Shown here: one piece after another, positions 44,794-57,888 of the stretch
Layout of the letters: each line of letters starts with the position of its first letter
Position numbering within the stretch: position 1 is the stretch's first letter
Source of the DNA: Isoetes taiwanensis
Lineage: Eukaryota > Streptophyta > Lycopodiopsida > Isoetales > Isoetaceae
Direction: 5' to 3'
NCBI GenBank assembly: GCA_021234155.1
Contig: JAJEKV010000031.1
Span: forward strand, 4,108,835 to 4,172,834
Length of the DNA stretch: 64,000 bases
Made by a program: the position numbers and the translations under genes
Notes under the pieces: generated by a model
What the model saw: only the letters and a program-made list of their open reading frames with translations
Database searches by the model: none
What the model was told of the DNA's origin: nothing

Positions 44794-45141
44794 AAGAGAA
44801 GCTTAGTCTATGACTTGGTTTTGTATTTGAACTCATCAAAGTTGATGCTCTCATTTATCGTTAATGTTGCAAGCCCTCCTTTACGATCCATTTCTTGACC
44901 TAATTCCTGATAACCTTTAGAATTGATCTGATCACAACGAGCCTAGTTTCCCTTGCTAAGTCAGAAATCATGAATATGGAATTTTCCTACCATTCTTTGA
45001 GTCATTCCTAATTTATAATTTTCATTTAAAAGCTTCATCGCTAACATCTTAAGCCACCCAGTCGCCATCGCCATTGTAAAAAAAGTGACAATTAGATTGT
45101 ATAGGGAGTTGAGTTGCTACAATGCCTAAAATATTGCCTTA

Positions 45142-45480
45142 GGGCGGGGTCACATGAAGCTATCAACGTCTTCCATTAGACGTCAAAAACGGAAAACAGA
45201 GGGGTCACATGGAGTTTTTTTGACATGAATCCTTTCATGTTGACATCAATCCATCCCACCGGCTCTCTCCTCGGTTGGACGGATTCATGTCAACATGAAT
45301 CTCTTGGATATCAGCACGTGGCAGATCTCAAGGTACTTGGCAGCAATCCAGAAATCAGTGGGCAGCACAAGAACGGCAAGAACGGATGGTGCTTTTGGAT
45401 CTTCATATGACCCTGCTTCTATCGCTGCGTTCATGTTGACAGGGAAGAGTCCCTGTTGACATCTTCATGTGACCATACCC
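45142..45480. mobile_element. Harbinger-type MITE, TTA target duplication
   Basis: Ends GGGCGGGGTCACATGAAG (45142) and CTTCATGTGACCATACCC (to 45480) are imperfect inverted repeats, flanked by TTA at 45139-45141 and 45481-45483. No coding capacity. Length and TTA duplication fit PIF/Harbinger (Tourist-like) MITEs. Confidence 0.8.
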
Positions 45481-45483
45481 TTA

Positions 45484-46520
45484 GCTAGTTACAAGACCTT
45501 ACTAGAAATGCTTTTTATAGAATTTTGGGTGAAAAAACAAGGGTTAATCAGAAATACATTTTTATAGGTTTTAGGACTGTAGAAGGAGGGCGAGAAGCTC
45601 TGGCGATGGCTTGGGGTGGGATCTTAAACTGTAGCAGGGACTTGTAGCTGTAGCTGTGGCAGGAACTCTCTGTCAGATCTTCTGCTGCCGCAGGGCAAGA
45701 AGAGGGCAGAATTTTTACATCTCCGTTTGCTTGGTCGTTCTTACTATGTGGGAAAGTACTCAAAGTAGCTGTTGTTGTGGTTAGCTAGTTCACTAGTAGC
45801 TGGTTGGCTTGTATTTTGTCAGGGAAGAGCTCAACAGACTCGATTGACCCCATTCTTGCAGCAATCGATTCATTGTTCTTCAAATGCATATTCTATGCCA
45901 GTTTGCCTACCTCCGATGCTTATTTGGAATTGCGACTGCAACAGCAGCAACAGGAAAAGATGTTGATATATTTTTATTGGGTTCTTATTGCTGAGCCCGA
46001 GGAGCAGAGCTAATTTGTGCCTGAGCAGCACATGTCCTATCCTTATTAAGTTCCACAAGCGGAAGCTTCAAGCATTCCATTTGAACAGCTAGAGCAATCT
46101 ACACAGATTTTGTCACCAAAATCTGAGTAAGGATGGAGGCTCAAAACTGTGTCCATTTCGTATTGGTTCTCATCACATGTTGACTGGTAAGACCCTTGAA
46201 TAACGTTGCAACACATTTCCCAGATAGCTTGCATAGTTATTTCCCCAGCAATAAGGTAACATGGGCTTATCCAGCATAACACAGCATGTGAAAAAATCCC
46301 TTGTAGAGATTACTGAGAATTTGGTTTTGGTTCCAGCTCCAACACTTGCCTGACTATAATTGTTATCTTCCCAGCACACTGCTTCATGGTTGTTTTCTTT
46401 GATGTCAGAGGTATGCCGATAACCAGCCGTTATTGGCAGAAAATTTGTATTGGTTAGGAGGTTGATACTGATTATCAATGTTATTGCCCCAGCACAATGT
46501 TTTCAAAAAACAAAACAAAA
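45484..46520. other. No supported gene
   Basis: Frames at 45800-46020 include a short glutamine run (LRLQQQQQEKM) but no domain. The stretch could belong to the same decayed gene as the following RING fragment. Confidence 0.35.
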
Positions 46521-46524
46521 CAAA

Positions 46525-46650
46525 AATAGCTGGAGATTTGTGTGCATTATGTCAAGAAAAAATGCATGTCCCTATTACACTACGTTGCAAGCTGCATGTC
46601 TTTTGTGAAGACTGCGTCTCTGAGTGGTATGACCTCTGTATTTTCTTTTC
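46525..46650 (+). pseudogene. RING finger fragment (RNFT-like E3 ligase)
   Basis: GDLCALCQEKMHVPITLRCK and LHVFCEDCVSEWYD supply the first half of a C3HC4 RING, very like RNFT-type membrane E3 ligases (CAICQEKM...LRCKHIFCEDCVSEW). There is one extra residue in the CxH step, and the second CPxC pair is missing downstream. Non-functional as it stands. Confidence 0.7.
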
Positions 46651-47595
46651 AAATGCATGCTTTGCAATACTGATGAAATCTCTTTTGGATTGTCAGGTTT
46701 TTCAATAACGTGATTTCTTGAACGCTGCCACAATGGCATTAAGTGCATGTCTCTTACTCGAACCATTGCTTCAACTTATGTACCCTGCAAATAAGCTCGT
46801 TCAATTTCAAACAGAAGACTACGAATTATTTGCATATTTTACTTGATATTTCTTACTGAATTGAAAGTTTGCTTTGAGTTCAGAAATAGAGGTGCAAGAA
46901 GAAATTTGTGACAAAACCTTGTAGATTGCTATGAAGGCCTGCGAGTATTGGATAAAGACTGGAGCATTCAGCCAAGCAATGGCATAGAAGTCTAAAACTC
47001 ATGGACCAGATTTGACCTTCAAAGGACGACAAACCACATAAGTTGCAGCAGTTGGAATGGTAAAATCACGCTGTGTACAAGTAGTATATACTGCACTGCA
47101 TGTGTATATTTCTCAGATCTGGATTAATAGTTCTTTCACAGCCGACCATGAACATATGCTAGGCTTCCCAGCAAATACATCAAATTATACTGTATTGGAT
47201 ACCAACAATTAGCAGATTGAATATACTTTTATAGCCAAAGCCATGAAAGTTTAATGCAGTTACAGTACCTTCAATGGATGATGTAGTGACAATGCTAACA
47301 GTTTTTCCGCAAATAATACAAGATGGCATAAATGTTTATGTGCATATGGCATTCCGCACCACTGAGGTACAAAAAGGCATCAATGTTAGCATATAGATAG
47401 AAAATAGAGATTATGGCATCAAAATAGAGCCAAATATGTTGAATGCAGATAGATTGAACACACGAGATCAAATCAAGCAGGTAATCTATAAAAGCATGTT
47501 GATCCCTGCAAACACATTTATTACTTATTCTCTAAAGAAAGGACACGTGCAAAATAACAAGGCTTGAAAAACTGAGTTTGACCACCTACAAATCC
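46651..47595. other. No gene seen
   Basis: AT-rich intergenic sequence up to the hAT target duplication. Confidence 0.5.
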
Positions 47596-48149
47596 ATCAC
47601 AGGCATACTTGGGATAGAACAGAACGTTTTTTATGAACGGTGACCTCGAAAGAACGGGCATGGCCAGGTCTCAGTATGGAATGGAACAGTCTTTTTTAAA
47701 AATCCATATAAAATTATCAGAAAGATCATAATCTATCAGAATATGACATCCAAATATGATAATTCATATAAATAAAGCTTTAAAATTCAGAAACAACCTA
47801 ACAATTAACATAATATGCAATAATGAATGTTTGTAGAACTGATTTAAGCAACAATTCATAAACTAACATAAAAAGAGTTTGGGCTTAAGAAATACAAACT
47901 ATTTCATGTTCATACTAGCACTTGTGATCTCAAAAAACTTTTGAAGCATCCAATGAATAAGCGCACCACAAAGAACCTAAAGGCATATTAAATAGACACA
48001 AAGCAAATTAATCTTCCATAAACAAATAATGGCACGCAAGATACTTACTCAATACATAGAAGCCACGCTATGTGTTCGTGATCGTATCCCTTCAAGTTCT
48101 TCATCTTCTGCTTCTTCATTATCATTGTCAATTTCGTTCTCTTCATGAT

Positions 48150-49675
48150 TATCCTCCTCTTTTCAAACTAGATTCATTGTCTTTGTTATCAACTGCAGAT
48201 TAGAACTTACAAACACAAGATCATTCAATCTTTGGACTCCAAGTCGCTTGCGGTTCTTGCTATGAATATGACCAAATCTACTAAAGATTTGTTCTGCATT
48301 TTGGCTCAATATCCAAGTTGCCAATGTCTGCAATAGCGGAGTCGAAGACCCAATAGTTTTTCCACCACTCCACGGCATCAATGTGCTTCATATCATCCAT
48401 AGCATCTACAAGCAAAGGAACCTTCCAGATTCCTGTGCATGTACAACTCTGCTCTTTTTTTCGCCGCTGCTCCTTATCAGAAACCAGCCTCATTAATGTA
48501 TTAGACCAGCCCTGAGAAACCTCATTGTCCTTTTCTTGTTTTCATGAAACTCCGGATCAAGGTCAAATGCGACACATTGCATATCAGAATGATAGGCTGT
48601 CCACCTGCTAGTGCATATCTCTTCCAAATCACCAATCCTTGTACTATTCTTCTCTATACTTTGTATGTATGCACTCATATGATCCAACCCTTCGTATACT
48701 TTACCAATGCAAGGTTGCAATCCATCAACAAGATGAAGTAATTTTAGTCATTCTAGCACCAATGCATCCAAGATGTTTTGCATCAAAAGTGATGGAAATT
48801 GCTTCCAAACTTGTGTCAAAGCGTGCCTCTGGCAAATAAATGAGGGATCTGTAAATAAGTGGCGAATGAAATCTTTACACTCTATGGGGCGCTCCAACAT
48901 TAGAAAATTATAACTAAAGCGAGTGTCACAGAATTTCGTCACCAAATATTTTTTCTTGCTAATCCTGTGAAACATAGCTAAAGTCTATTAATACAATGAG
49001 CAATGCAAGGGCTGAAACATATGTGAGGATATTGGTCCTGTAACATCGTTCCAGCGCATCTATTAGTGTTATCATTATTGCCCACAAACTGTATGACATT
49101 CTCCGGGCCTACAAATTCAACTGCCTCTTTCCATGTAGTAACAAGATCCTCTGCTTTCTTTCCCAAACTTGCATCATATGATTTCAAGAAGTAAACCTCG
49201 CCAGCAGAATAAACAACAATACCATGCGCACAACAAGAACGATCATCTGTCCATCCATCTCAAATGATAGTGGCTCCATACCACTGCTAAGTTTCACGTG
49301 CATTTCGCGAAAGCTCTTCGCCAAGCCTCTCCTTCTCTTCCTTGAGGAATGCACTCGCAACCTGCTTACGATTAGGCAATCTATATGCAGGTCCATATGC
49401 AATAGCTTTACTCAAGTGTCTCTTGAAAATATGGACATTCATTAATGCAAAATGGGATATGGTTAGTATAGAAAGCCCTACAAAAAGCAGCATCTACCTC
49501 TTTCTTCTTTGATTTATCAAGCATAGCCACCATACTTGTTGCTTAAATCTCTTTGAAATACATTGTACGAGAACAACTACTAGCTGGTCTCTTAAAATAA
49601 GATTGCAAATTATTACTTCCAGAAGCAGGAGAAGGATGCACATCAGAAGTACCTATATTTCGAGTCCCACAAGGC
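48150..49675 (-). pseudogene. hAT transposase, DUF659 to C-terminal dimerisation region
   Basis: In minus-strand order: QSYFKRPAS; FVGLSI...; AYRLPNRKQVASAFLKEEKE; SSGMEPLSFEMDG (DUF659-type start); LGKKAEDLVTTWKEAVEFVG; IQFVGNNDNTNRCAGTMLQD; SPCIAHCINRL; YLVTKFCDTRFSYNFLMLER; and, at the end, AEQIFSRFGHIHSKNRKRLG followed by LNDLVFVSSNLQL, the hAT dimerisation signature. Frame changes and stops split it into at least seven frames. The expected CAxHxxN-like step appears as AHCINRL. It is a decayed but nearly complete core. Confidence 0.85.
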
Positions 49676-50796
49676 CCCCAAAAATGTAGCATGAAAACCA
49701 GTATGCATGTGGTTTTTTTATACAACAATTCACAACATAAAAGAAAACCACGTGTCATTGCTGGTTTTGCAAAACCAATAATGGTCCATATCATGTTTTT
49801 TGTACTAATTCCAAATTTTATGCTAGTATTTAGAAATCATCATTAGTTTGTAGGATTGTTTTTAATTGTACATTGATTTAACAAAATCATTGCTAGTTCA
49901 TATCATGTTTAATTATATCAATTCTATAATCCCATAGTAGTTTTTTAATATTATCAATAGTTTAGAAGATGTGTTTTAAGCATATACTGATTATGGAAAA
50001 CCATTGCTAGTCCATACTATATTTAATTATATGAATTTAGTTTTTACAATAGTTTATGGAAATCATCATTAATTTATAGAATGATTTTTCTATATACATT
50101 TTTAATATCATAATTTCGGATGCTTTTATGTGGTAATTTTGGACAATATCGAGTTTTTCTTATTGGTTCGAGAACCATGTTAAGTTTTGCATTTCTAAAG
50201 TTTTTTTATGTGGTTAGTCACTATGCTTGTTAATAGTTTATTATTCTGCTAATCATATTATCAGTCTTGTAGTCTTCCAAATACAAATGTTTTGGGCCTC
50301 CATAAAAATGCAAAGCTTCTAACTATAGAGAAAGTGTATATAATGCTTCATAAAATCAAATACCTTATCAATAAATTTTGCGAAAAAGAAAAAAAAAACT
50401 GATGTGTCACGATTGGACATGAACAATACAAGACATTTTGAGCTACACGCATAAGTTTACAAGAGATTGAACTGAAAGAAAACATAATAGGTCTTTACAA
50501 AGCAAAAAGAGATGAACAAAGCTCAAGTACCCTCAAGTAGAATGTTTTTCAACCAAGAAGAAGCAAATATTTTTTCCTGTACCTTCCTTCATAACGTTTA
50601 AGACCCTTAAAAGACAATCCCAAGACTGCCATCTATTTTCCACATATGAAATTCCCAAACATTGTCGCCTCTTCTTAATTTTTGGTTCTAACCAGGTCAA
50701 CTTTATCTTTTTATCCTTCTCATTAACTGCATTAATCCAAGCATACCAATAACCATCGTGCTAAATGTGGGGCACTACCCCGTTTTATAGCTTGAT

Positions 50797-52770
50797 GGGA
50801 CACGATCTACCATTTTAACGGCCGGATTAACAAATGGAGCTGTTTCGGTGCCTCGATGCTCAAACCCTATTGAATCCATAGGGTTTAGATTTTGGCAGCC
50901 TTCCCTGCCTCCAAAGTGCTCGAGGACTTGCGTGCATGCTTCCCTCGAAGCCTAGAAGAGAGACCCAAGGAGGAGGAAGAAAACACCCTCCCCAGGCACT
51001 GGTTCCAAACTTGTCTTGTTCCCTGCCCTGCCCCTGCGTCGAGAAAGGGGAAAATTTGGAAGTTGGCACATTCGTGCAGTGGAAGTCCATTTTTTCTTTT
51101 CGAGGACGTTTCATGGGACACGATCTACCTTTAACGGCCGGATTAACAAATGGAGCTGTTTCGGTGCCTCGATGCTTAAACCCTATTGAATCCATAGGGT
51201 TTAGATTTGGCAGCCTTCCCTGCCTTCAAAGTGCTCGAGAACTTGCGTGCTGCTTCCCTCGAGGCTTAGAAGAGAGACCTCACGAGGGAGGAAGAAAACA
51301 CCCTTCCCAGGTACTGGTTCAATCATTGTCGTGTTCCCTGCCTTGCCCCTGCGTCGAGAAAGGGGGGAATTTGGGGGTTGGCACATTCGACAAGTGGATC
51401 ATGGAATAATTTAAGGGCTAAACTTAGCTGTTTGGCGATTTTTTAGCACATTTTCAAAAAAAAAAGGCTAAAGTAAATGAAAAAAATTGAGAAAAAAATG
51501 ATAATTTTAGCTTAACTTTTTTCGGGACTGCACCAATCCTGGAGCTCTTTAGCCAAACACTAGAAAGTAAGAGAGTGAAATTTTGTATTGTTTAGCCAAA
51601 CCATAGAAACTTTTAGAATGTATTTCGGGCTAGTTTAGCTAACATCATTCTAGTTTATATGAAATATATGATTAGTAGTTTAGTTTCTAGCATTATGAAT
51701 TAATTTGAGTCCTAGACTTTGCTAATTAGCATTATTTTAGAATGTTTTCACAAAGAAAATGACTAAAATAAGTGTATACAATTGAAAAAAAGTATAGTAA
51801 TTTGGCTTAATATTTTATGTTGGCCACATCTTAGAAATTTTTGGAATGATGTTTGGGTTAGTTTAGCTAAACACTAGAAAGTATGAGAGGAAAAATGTGT
51901 AGAGTTTAGCTAAACGACAGAAAGTTTTGGGATTAATATCGAGCAAGTTTAGCTAAAGTCATTCTGGCTAATAAGAAATATGCGATTAGTAATTTATTCC
52001 CTGCAGTGGATGTCCAGTTTTTCTTTTTGAAGACATTTCATGGGACACGATCTACCATTTTAATGGCCGGATTAACAAATGGAGTTGTTTCGGTGCCTCA
52101 ATGCTCAAACCCTATTGAATCCATAGGGTTTAGGTTTTGGCAGCCGTCCCTGCCTCCAAAGTGCTTGAGAACTTGCGTGGCTTCTCTCGAGGCCTAGAAG
52201 AGAGACCCCATGGGGGAGGAAGAAAACACCCTCCCCAGGCACTGGTTCCAAACTTGTCGTGTTCCCTGCCCTGCACCTGCGTCGAGGAAGGGGGGAATTT
52301 GGGGGTTGGCACATTCGTGCAGTGGAAGTCCAGTTTTTCTTTTCGAGGACGTTTCATAGGACACGATCTACCATTTTAATGGCCGGATTAACAAATGGAG
52401 CTGTTTCGGTGCCTCGATGCTCAAACCCTATTGAATCCATAGGGTTTAGATTTTGGCAGCCTTCCCTGCCTCCGAAGTGTTCGAGAACTTGCGTGCATGC
52501 TTCACTCGAGGCCTAGAAGAGAGACCCAAGGGGGAGGAAGAAAACACCCTCCCCAGGCACTGGTTCCAAACTTGTCGTGTTCCCTACCCTGCACCTGCGT
52601 CGAGAAAGGGGGGAATTTGGGGGTTGGCACATTCGCGCGCGATGGGAAGTCCGGGGCTTTTCTTTTTCGAGGACGTTTCATAGGACACGATCTACCATTT
52701 TAATGGCCGGATTAACAAATGGAGTTGTTTCGGTGCCTCGATGCTTAAACCCTATTGAATCCATAGTTTG
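50797..52770. repeat. 318 bp repeat, five copies
   Basis: GGGACACGATCTACC-type starts occur at about 50797, 51115, 52042, 52358 and 52681, each unit with GGCCGGATTAACAAATGGAG, GAATCCATAGGGTTTAG and CTCCCCAGGCACTGGTTCCA. A 0.6 kb AT-rich spacer (51410-52010) separates copies two and three. Parallel open frames in all units encode nothing recognisable; a fragment recurs at 53042. Confidence 0.9.
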
Positions 52771-52791
52771 TATTAACCCTATTGAACCTTT

Positions 52792-53548
52792 GTATTAACT
52801 TTAGTTATGATGTTTTAATAAAGTGTCATTCGACATCACCAAATTCGTGTAATCTAAGGCCAGTTTGCTTGGTTTAATCTTTTGCAAGTAACTTTTGCTT
52901 AGATAACAGCTTTTGCTTAGGTAACTTTTGCAGCTAATGCTAATTTGTTAGACATTTTGACATGGAATGCACAATTCTACAGTGCCTTCATTCGCGTTTT
53001 TCTGTTGAAGTAACAAATTTAAGCTATTGCAAGAATGCAGATATCTACCATTTTAACGGCCGGATTAACAAATGGATTGCTTTGGGATTGCTTTGGGATT
53101 GCTAACAAACACTAAACAAACTCCACCTCAGGAGTTGCTTTCCTTTGAAATAAGAAAATAAAAAACCTTGACCTACAATTACAACTTCGAATCCATCCTT
53201 AAACCGTGACATCGATTTAGAATCATCCAATTACAGTATTAGAATGAACATTGTTGGGGTTTTCTCATCTTTAACCTTTGATTGTAGTTACCTTTGTGTT
53301 AACTTTATTTATGATGTTTTAACAAAGTGTCATTCGACATCACCAAATTCGTGTAATCTAAGGCCAGTTTGCTTGGTTAAATCTTTTGCAGGTAACTTTT
53401 GCTTAGATAACATCTTTTGCTTAGGTAACTTTTGCAGCTAATGCTAATTTGTTAGACATTTTGACATGGAATGGCACGATTCTACAATGCCTTCATTCGC
53501 ATTTTTCTGTGACGTAACAAATTTAAGCTGTTGCAAGAATGCAGATAT
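52792..53548. repeat. 250 bp direct repeat pair
   Basis: GTCATTCGACATCACCAAAT and following text occur at 52820-53045 and again about 504 bp later (53296-53548), with a few substitutions. Confidence 0.92.
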
Positions 53549-53695
53549 AATTCTTAGGCAAGCAAACACATGGGTCTGGAACCGAATCTTCGCTAACCAT
53601 CACGAGCATCAAACTTTTTCAGTGTAAAGTCTCCTAGGCCACATGATTATTGTGAGATCAGAAAGAGAGTAGGGCACATGAATATTATGAGAGAG

Positions 53696-53835
53696 AGAGA
53701 GATAGATAGATAGATAGTATTTTTACGTCATGCCACATTGGCAGCGTCCATGAGGACATATGACGGACCCCCAGAGACTTGAACACAAGATCCCTTAATT
53801 GCTAACGCAATGGACTAGCCACTAAACCGAACAAG
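53696..53835 (-). repeat. tRNA-derived SINE
   Basis: Minus strand: TTTAGTGGCTAGTCCATTG (A-box region) near 53828, then GTGTTCAAGTCTC (B-box) near 53785, then an unrelated body and a (CTAT)n(CT)n tail at 53720-53690. Box order, spacing and simple-repeat tail fit a plant SINE. Confidence 0.65.
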
Positions 53836-54950
53836 AGAGAGAGTTATGATTTTTAAGCATTTGTTATTTGGTGATTTTTAAGCATTTGTTATTTGGTGCA
53901 ACGTTTTACTCTGTTTTTTTTTACATTTTGAATGATTTTGATCTCGAAACCTATAACTGCCAGATTTGCCACTAAACCTAATCTCCGGATTTGCCGTCGT
54001 GGGAAAATGCTGCAGCCGAGAATCTGAAGCCTGGTGGAGGAACTGCCATGATAACAAGGCGCATTTGCTTCGGAGCTCTCCAACGGATCTGCAAAGTTCA
54101 TATAAGGTAAATATCTGAAAATATCCATCCGCTTTTCTGTGTTTTACTTTGTATTGTCTCCACTATTTTATGCATCCTGAGTGTCTGAATCCAGGGGATT
54201 CAATGCCATCATGCACAATGGCAGATCGATGGAAATGACGAGGAGGGCAAGTTTCTGCAATTTTTTCAGAGGTACATGTTTGCTTTGTTGTTTTGAACAT
54301 ACAAATTATTCATATTTATGCCACAATAATCTGACTGTCTCCTAACTCCAAAGTCATGCCATCTCATAATTTATTTGAATCCTTTGGCTTGCCATCTAAG
54401 AGTTATCCTTTGGTCCAAGAACTTGCACTGGCAAGCGTTCTTAAAAGGCATTCCAAGAGACGTGTTGCACAACAACTTCTGCCCTTAAGCATGGCTGCAG
54501 TTGTATAAGGTAACAGACATGTTGCATTAGATATCTATTTTCATTATGAAGCATTCTCAATAATGTTCTCAATTTCTCTGTATTAAAACTTTGAGATCAA
54601 TAAGAAGGCATCATATTATTAAGGCCGAAAGAAAAACATACTCAAATATTTGAAATAACTTAGAGCTTGATTGTGTGGCCCTGACTTCAAAAAGTTCTGT
54701 TGTGAAGTTCTATCATCAAGTTGTACAGATGCCATGAAGTTCATATCATCACGTTTTCCTTAATAAATGTCGAGAGTGAATAGGTTTCTCTCCTTCCAAT
54801 CATCCATGATAAGAATGAAAGAAAACGACCTTTGGACTTCACCTAATTGATTTTTCACCCTTGGAGCAATCAAAGATGTTCTGCCTTTAAGAAAATGTCT
54901 TGGTTAGTGTATAAAAATTCTTGAGCTGAGCCTGATCATGTTTTTAACAG

Positions 54951-56110
54951 GTATATTGATTATCTTTTCCTTGGCGATTATGTCGACAGAGGACAGCATA
55001 GTTTAGAGACAATATTGCTTCTCCTTGCTCTAAAGGTATTGCTTTCATCTTTTGTTTTCCCTAATATAGAAGTGTCATAAATTGTAGCTAGTGGATTGTT
55101 AGTTATAGATTTTGGACCAAACATGATAGATACAAAATATATATTACGTTTTAAAAAGTGAGATTTGAGATGCAAATTTGTTAATTTAGTGCAAATGATT
55201 AGAATAACAGCTTTAAGGTGCTGTTGACTATGTAATGGTAACAGTGGATCACTGTTTTAATTGCAGATTGAACATCTCTATATGACAGATCATGCCTATA
55301 TGCAGAGATCTCCAGAAGGCCAAACCTGACTTGGACCAATTTTCACTTGTAAATTTCAAGCCAAGGCGTTTTGGCCTTGCTAGGCCTGCCGGAAGAGGTG
55401 CAGTTTAGTTGGTACATTGACGACAGTTTAAAGTCCAATGCAGAGGATTCCAATCTGGCTAACATTTGGCAATATTTCAAAATGAAAGGTAGCAGAAGGG
55501 TGTCTATCAACAAATTTATTCTGCACTATAGGCTTCTATTACGGGGAATGTCTCATAAATTTTCTTTTAGTTTTTGAATGGAGCGTGTTTGTCCACCTTT
55601 TAGTATAGGCCTGTTTTATGTGAAAAAGCATGATAATAGTCTGATGTACACTTGATACGAGAAAACCATGAAGCGGCTGATATTAATGCATTGTTTGGGT
55701 TTCGTACAGATTGTATTGAGCGCATGGTACAGCTAGCTCTATTGCCAGATGTTGAGCCATGTATGTTACAGAAATAAGTTTGAAGACCTTTTTGGTGTAA
55801 ATCTTTGGCAGGGTGAAAGGGAAGGAATATGGGCCTGGCAACGGGTCAATCAAGTTTTCAACTGGTTACCTATGTCTGCACTCATAGAGGACGCATGGAG
55901 GAATTGGGAGGTCTATAAACTATGTTGGACAGTTTGATAGTTTACAACGTCCAATCTCTATGGACACTGGATCTGTCGTACTTGTGGATCTATTGTGGTA
56001 TGTGCAATGCAAGGGTTAAGCAGTTCTGCTCTAGCTAATTGGACTGTCTATTCTACCGATATTTCATCTCTCAGGTCTGATCCGACGGAAAATGATAGTG
56101 TTGAGGGTCT
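54951..56110 (+). pseudogene. BSL: BSL-type (BSU1-like) Ser/Thr phosphatase fragment
   Basis: An exon with intact splice sites (54951-55035) encodes [20 protein letters not shown], including the metal-binding GDYVDRG. Then come a diverged exon (IEHLYMTDHAYMQ), ENHEAADINALFGFRTDCIE (GNHE changed to ENHE) near 55660, EGIWAWQRVNQVFNWLPMSA near 55835, HGGIGRSINYVGQF in another frame near 55900, and SDPTENDSVEGLYPNAN near 56085. These match the phosphatase half of plant kelch-phosphatases of the BSU1/BSL family in brassinosteroid signalling. The kelch repeats and C-terminus were not found. Introns remain, so it was copied as genomic DNA. Confidence 0.85.
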
Positions 56111-56599
56111 TTATCCAAATGCCAATGTTTCTATTAAGATAATTAAAATTTGAGAAGCACCAAGAGCAGTATCCAAAATTGATGGATTGCTTTCACTTCC
56201 TCTTGCCATTTTTTAGCATTGGACTGTTTTCTGTACTGCGCATTCTTATTTGCTAGAGTAGCAAAATTCGAATGGATCTTTTTTATTTGCTAAAGTAGCA
56301 AAATTCGCATGGATCTGATACTTGGATCACTCAATTTGCAGGGGGACGAGCTGAAGGACTTGATGTTTCTCTTATATATGCAAACAAACAGGTTGATAAA
56401 TTTTGCTCTCTTGAAGCCTGACTGAGGTAACTGGAAATTTATGAAGTCTGTTATGTTTTACGTTGTAAAATTTGCATTCAGAATGAAGATCAATTGGTTA
56501 CAAACACAAGGATCGAGTGCAAACCAAGGATGAAAGGGAAGATGAGGCTATTGACATTTTGCATCTGCTGTTATATATCAGACCATTTTTTTAATAAAA

Positions 56600-57560
56600 A
56601 CATTCAGTTTGAGCCTTGTGCTTTTAGAACTTATGTTCCAAATGTTTGTCTTTTGTATAATTATAAACAATGATCAATGTCAAATTAAGATTGTTATATA
56701 ATGAAAATCTCCAATCAATTAATCATTACATACAACATCATACTTCGTTATAAAATGTGTTTCGAAGCATTTAATTTTCTTGTGCTAATACATTAAGGTC
56801 AAATATCATGCTCCAGTATCACATCAATCAATTTCCTGTAGGAAGCACTATTAGATATCATTAATACGTATATTGTTTCAATATCATATTGATTAGCTGT
56901 TTTGAATTATAGAAAAAAGATTATACTAACAAAGTTAAACCATGTCAATTTGCCATGTTATATGCTGACCATTAACAACTATAAAATATCTGATTAATTT
57001 ACCAAGTCAATATATCGAGGGACATAGATGCAATCAAATACCATTCCATTAAACTTGATATACTAAGTATTAATCCGTATCATGCATTTTAAGTTGTTCG
57101 AAAAACTAATTTAAAAGATTACATTTTAGTACTATGGAGAAAAATGGGGTAAGAAAAGTCATATTAACATATTGAAGCCACTTACGTTTACCACATTGTG
57201 TATTGGTGATTAGTCACTATACAGTATCATGATAAGTAACCATTGTAAAGCATCATCAAAATTATCAACTTAAATTTACCATGTCAATATACTGAAGAAG
57301 ATAGATATGATCAAATACCAGTCTACCAAACTTCACATACTAAACGATAGTATATACCATATAATTTAAATTCTTACAGAGACCAATTAAAATTGCCATG
57401 TTTCAATACCATATCACAAAACAATGTTGACTTATCAACTTAGAAAAATATATTGATGAACCATATCAGATAACTAGACATGATTTGTAAACTTTTGAAC
57501 CCACTAACATGTACTGATTTATGGACTTGGTTTTGACCAATAAACCATTATAAAAAATTT
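56600..57560. other. AT-rich insert end, no gene
   Basis: Dense AT sequence with repeated ACCAT/ATGGT and CAATATA words, probably the subterminal region of the 7.9 kb insert. Confidence 0.5.
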
Positions 57561-57599
57561 ATATTGGTTCAATTTTGGGGGCCTTGTGTCATTTCTCTA

Positions 57600-57888
57600 G
57601 AGGAAGACGTGCCACCTTCAAGAATAGGAGATGAACCAAAAAGCTTTTTTGCTTTCCTAACTTTTGCAGCATCTATCTCACTTGCCATTTTCTTATATTT
57701 GTCTCTTTCTTCATCAGGAATGCTTTTACAGGAGGCAACATCCTTGTTTCATCATGTATCAAATGTGCTTTAACTCTGTCTGGACCACCTGTTTTTTGCT
57801 GCTTGCAAAATCTGCAAACCCAAGTTTTATTGTCTATATTGTCTACCTCATTCCAGCAAATAGACATAAAATACAAGTAAACATACAA
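57600..57888 (-). pseudogene. hAT transposase N-terminus with BED zinc finger
   Basis: WNEVDNIDNKTWVCRFCKQQ followed by TGGPDRVKAHLIHDETRML is a BED-type zinc finger (CxxC, then H...H), which binds transposon ends. It continues ASEIDAAKVRKAKKLFG and REMTQGP up to the insert edge, and should join the catalytic part at 49675. Confidence 0.75.

Larger units (their letters stand above)
49676..57582. mobile_element. 7.9 kb insert in the hAT transposase
   Basis: The insert's ends carry CCCAAAA.TG / CAATTTTGGG inverted repeats. With adjacent host bases, CACAAGGCCCCCAAAA (49668-49683) and its complement (57573-57588) form a 16 bp inverted repeat. GGCC at both edges may be a target duplication. Host reading resumes across it (REMTQGP before, GPCGTRNIGTSD after). 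Both ends (49.7-50.8 and 56.6-57.5 kb) are very AT-rich with recurring CCAT/ATGG motifs; the core holds captured or repeated sequence. No transposase seen inside. Element class unknown. Confidence 0.55.

Noticed and set aside
50860-52700. Repeated 60-160 residue frames as a gene family
   Set aside because: They recur in step with the 318 bp repeat on both strands and match no domain.
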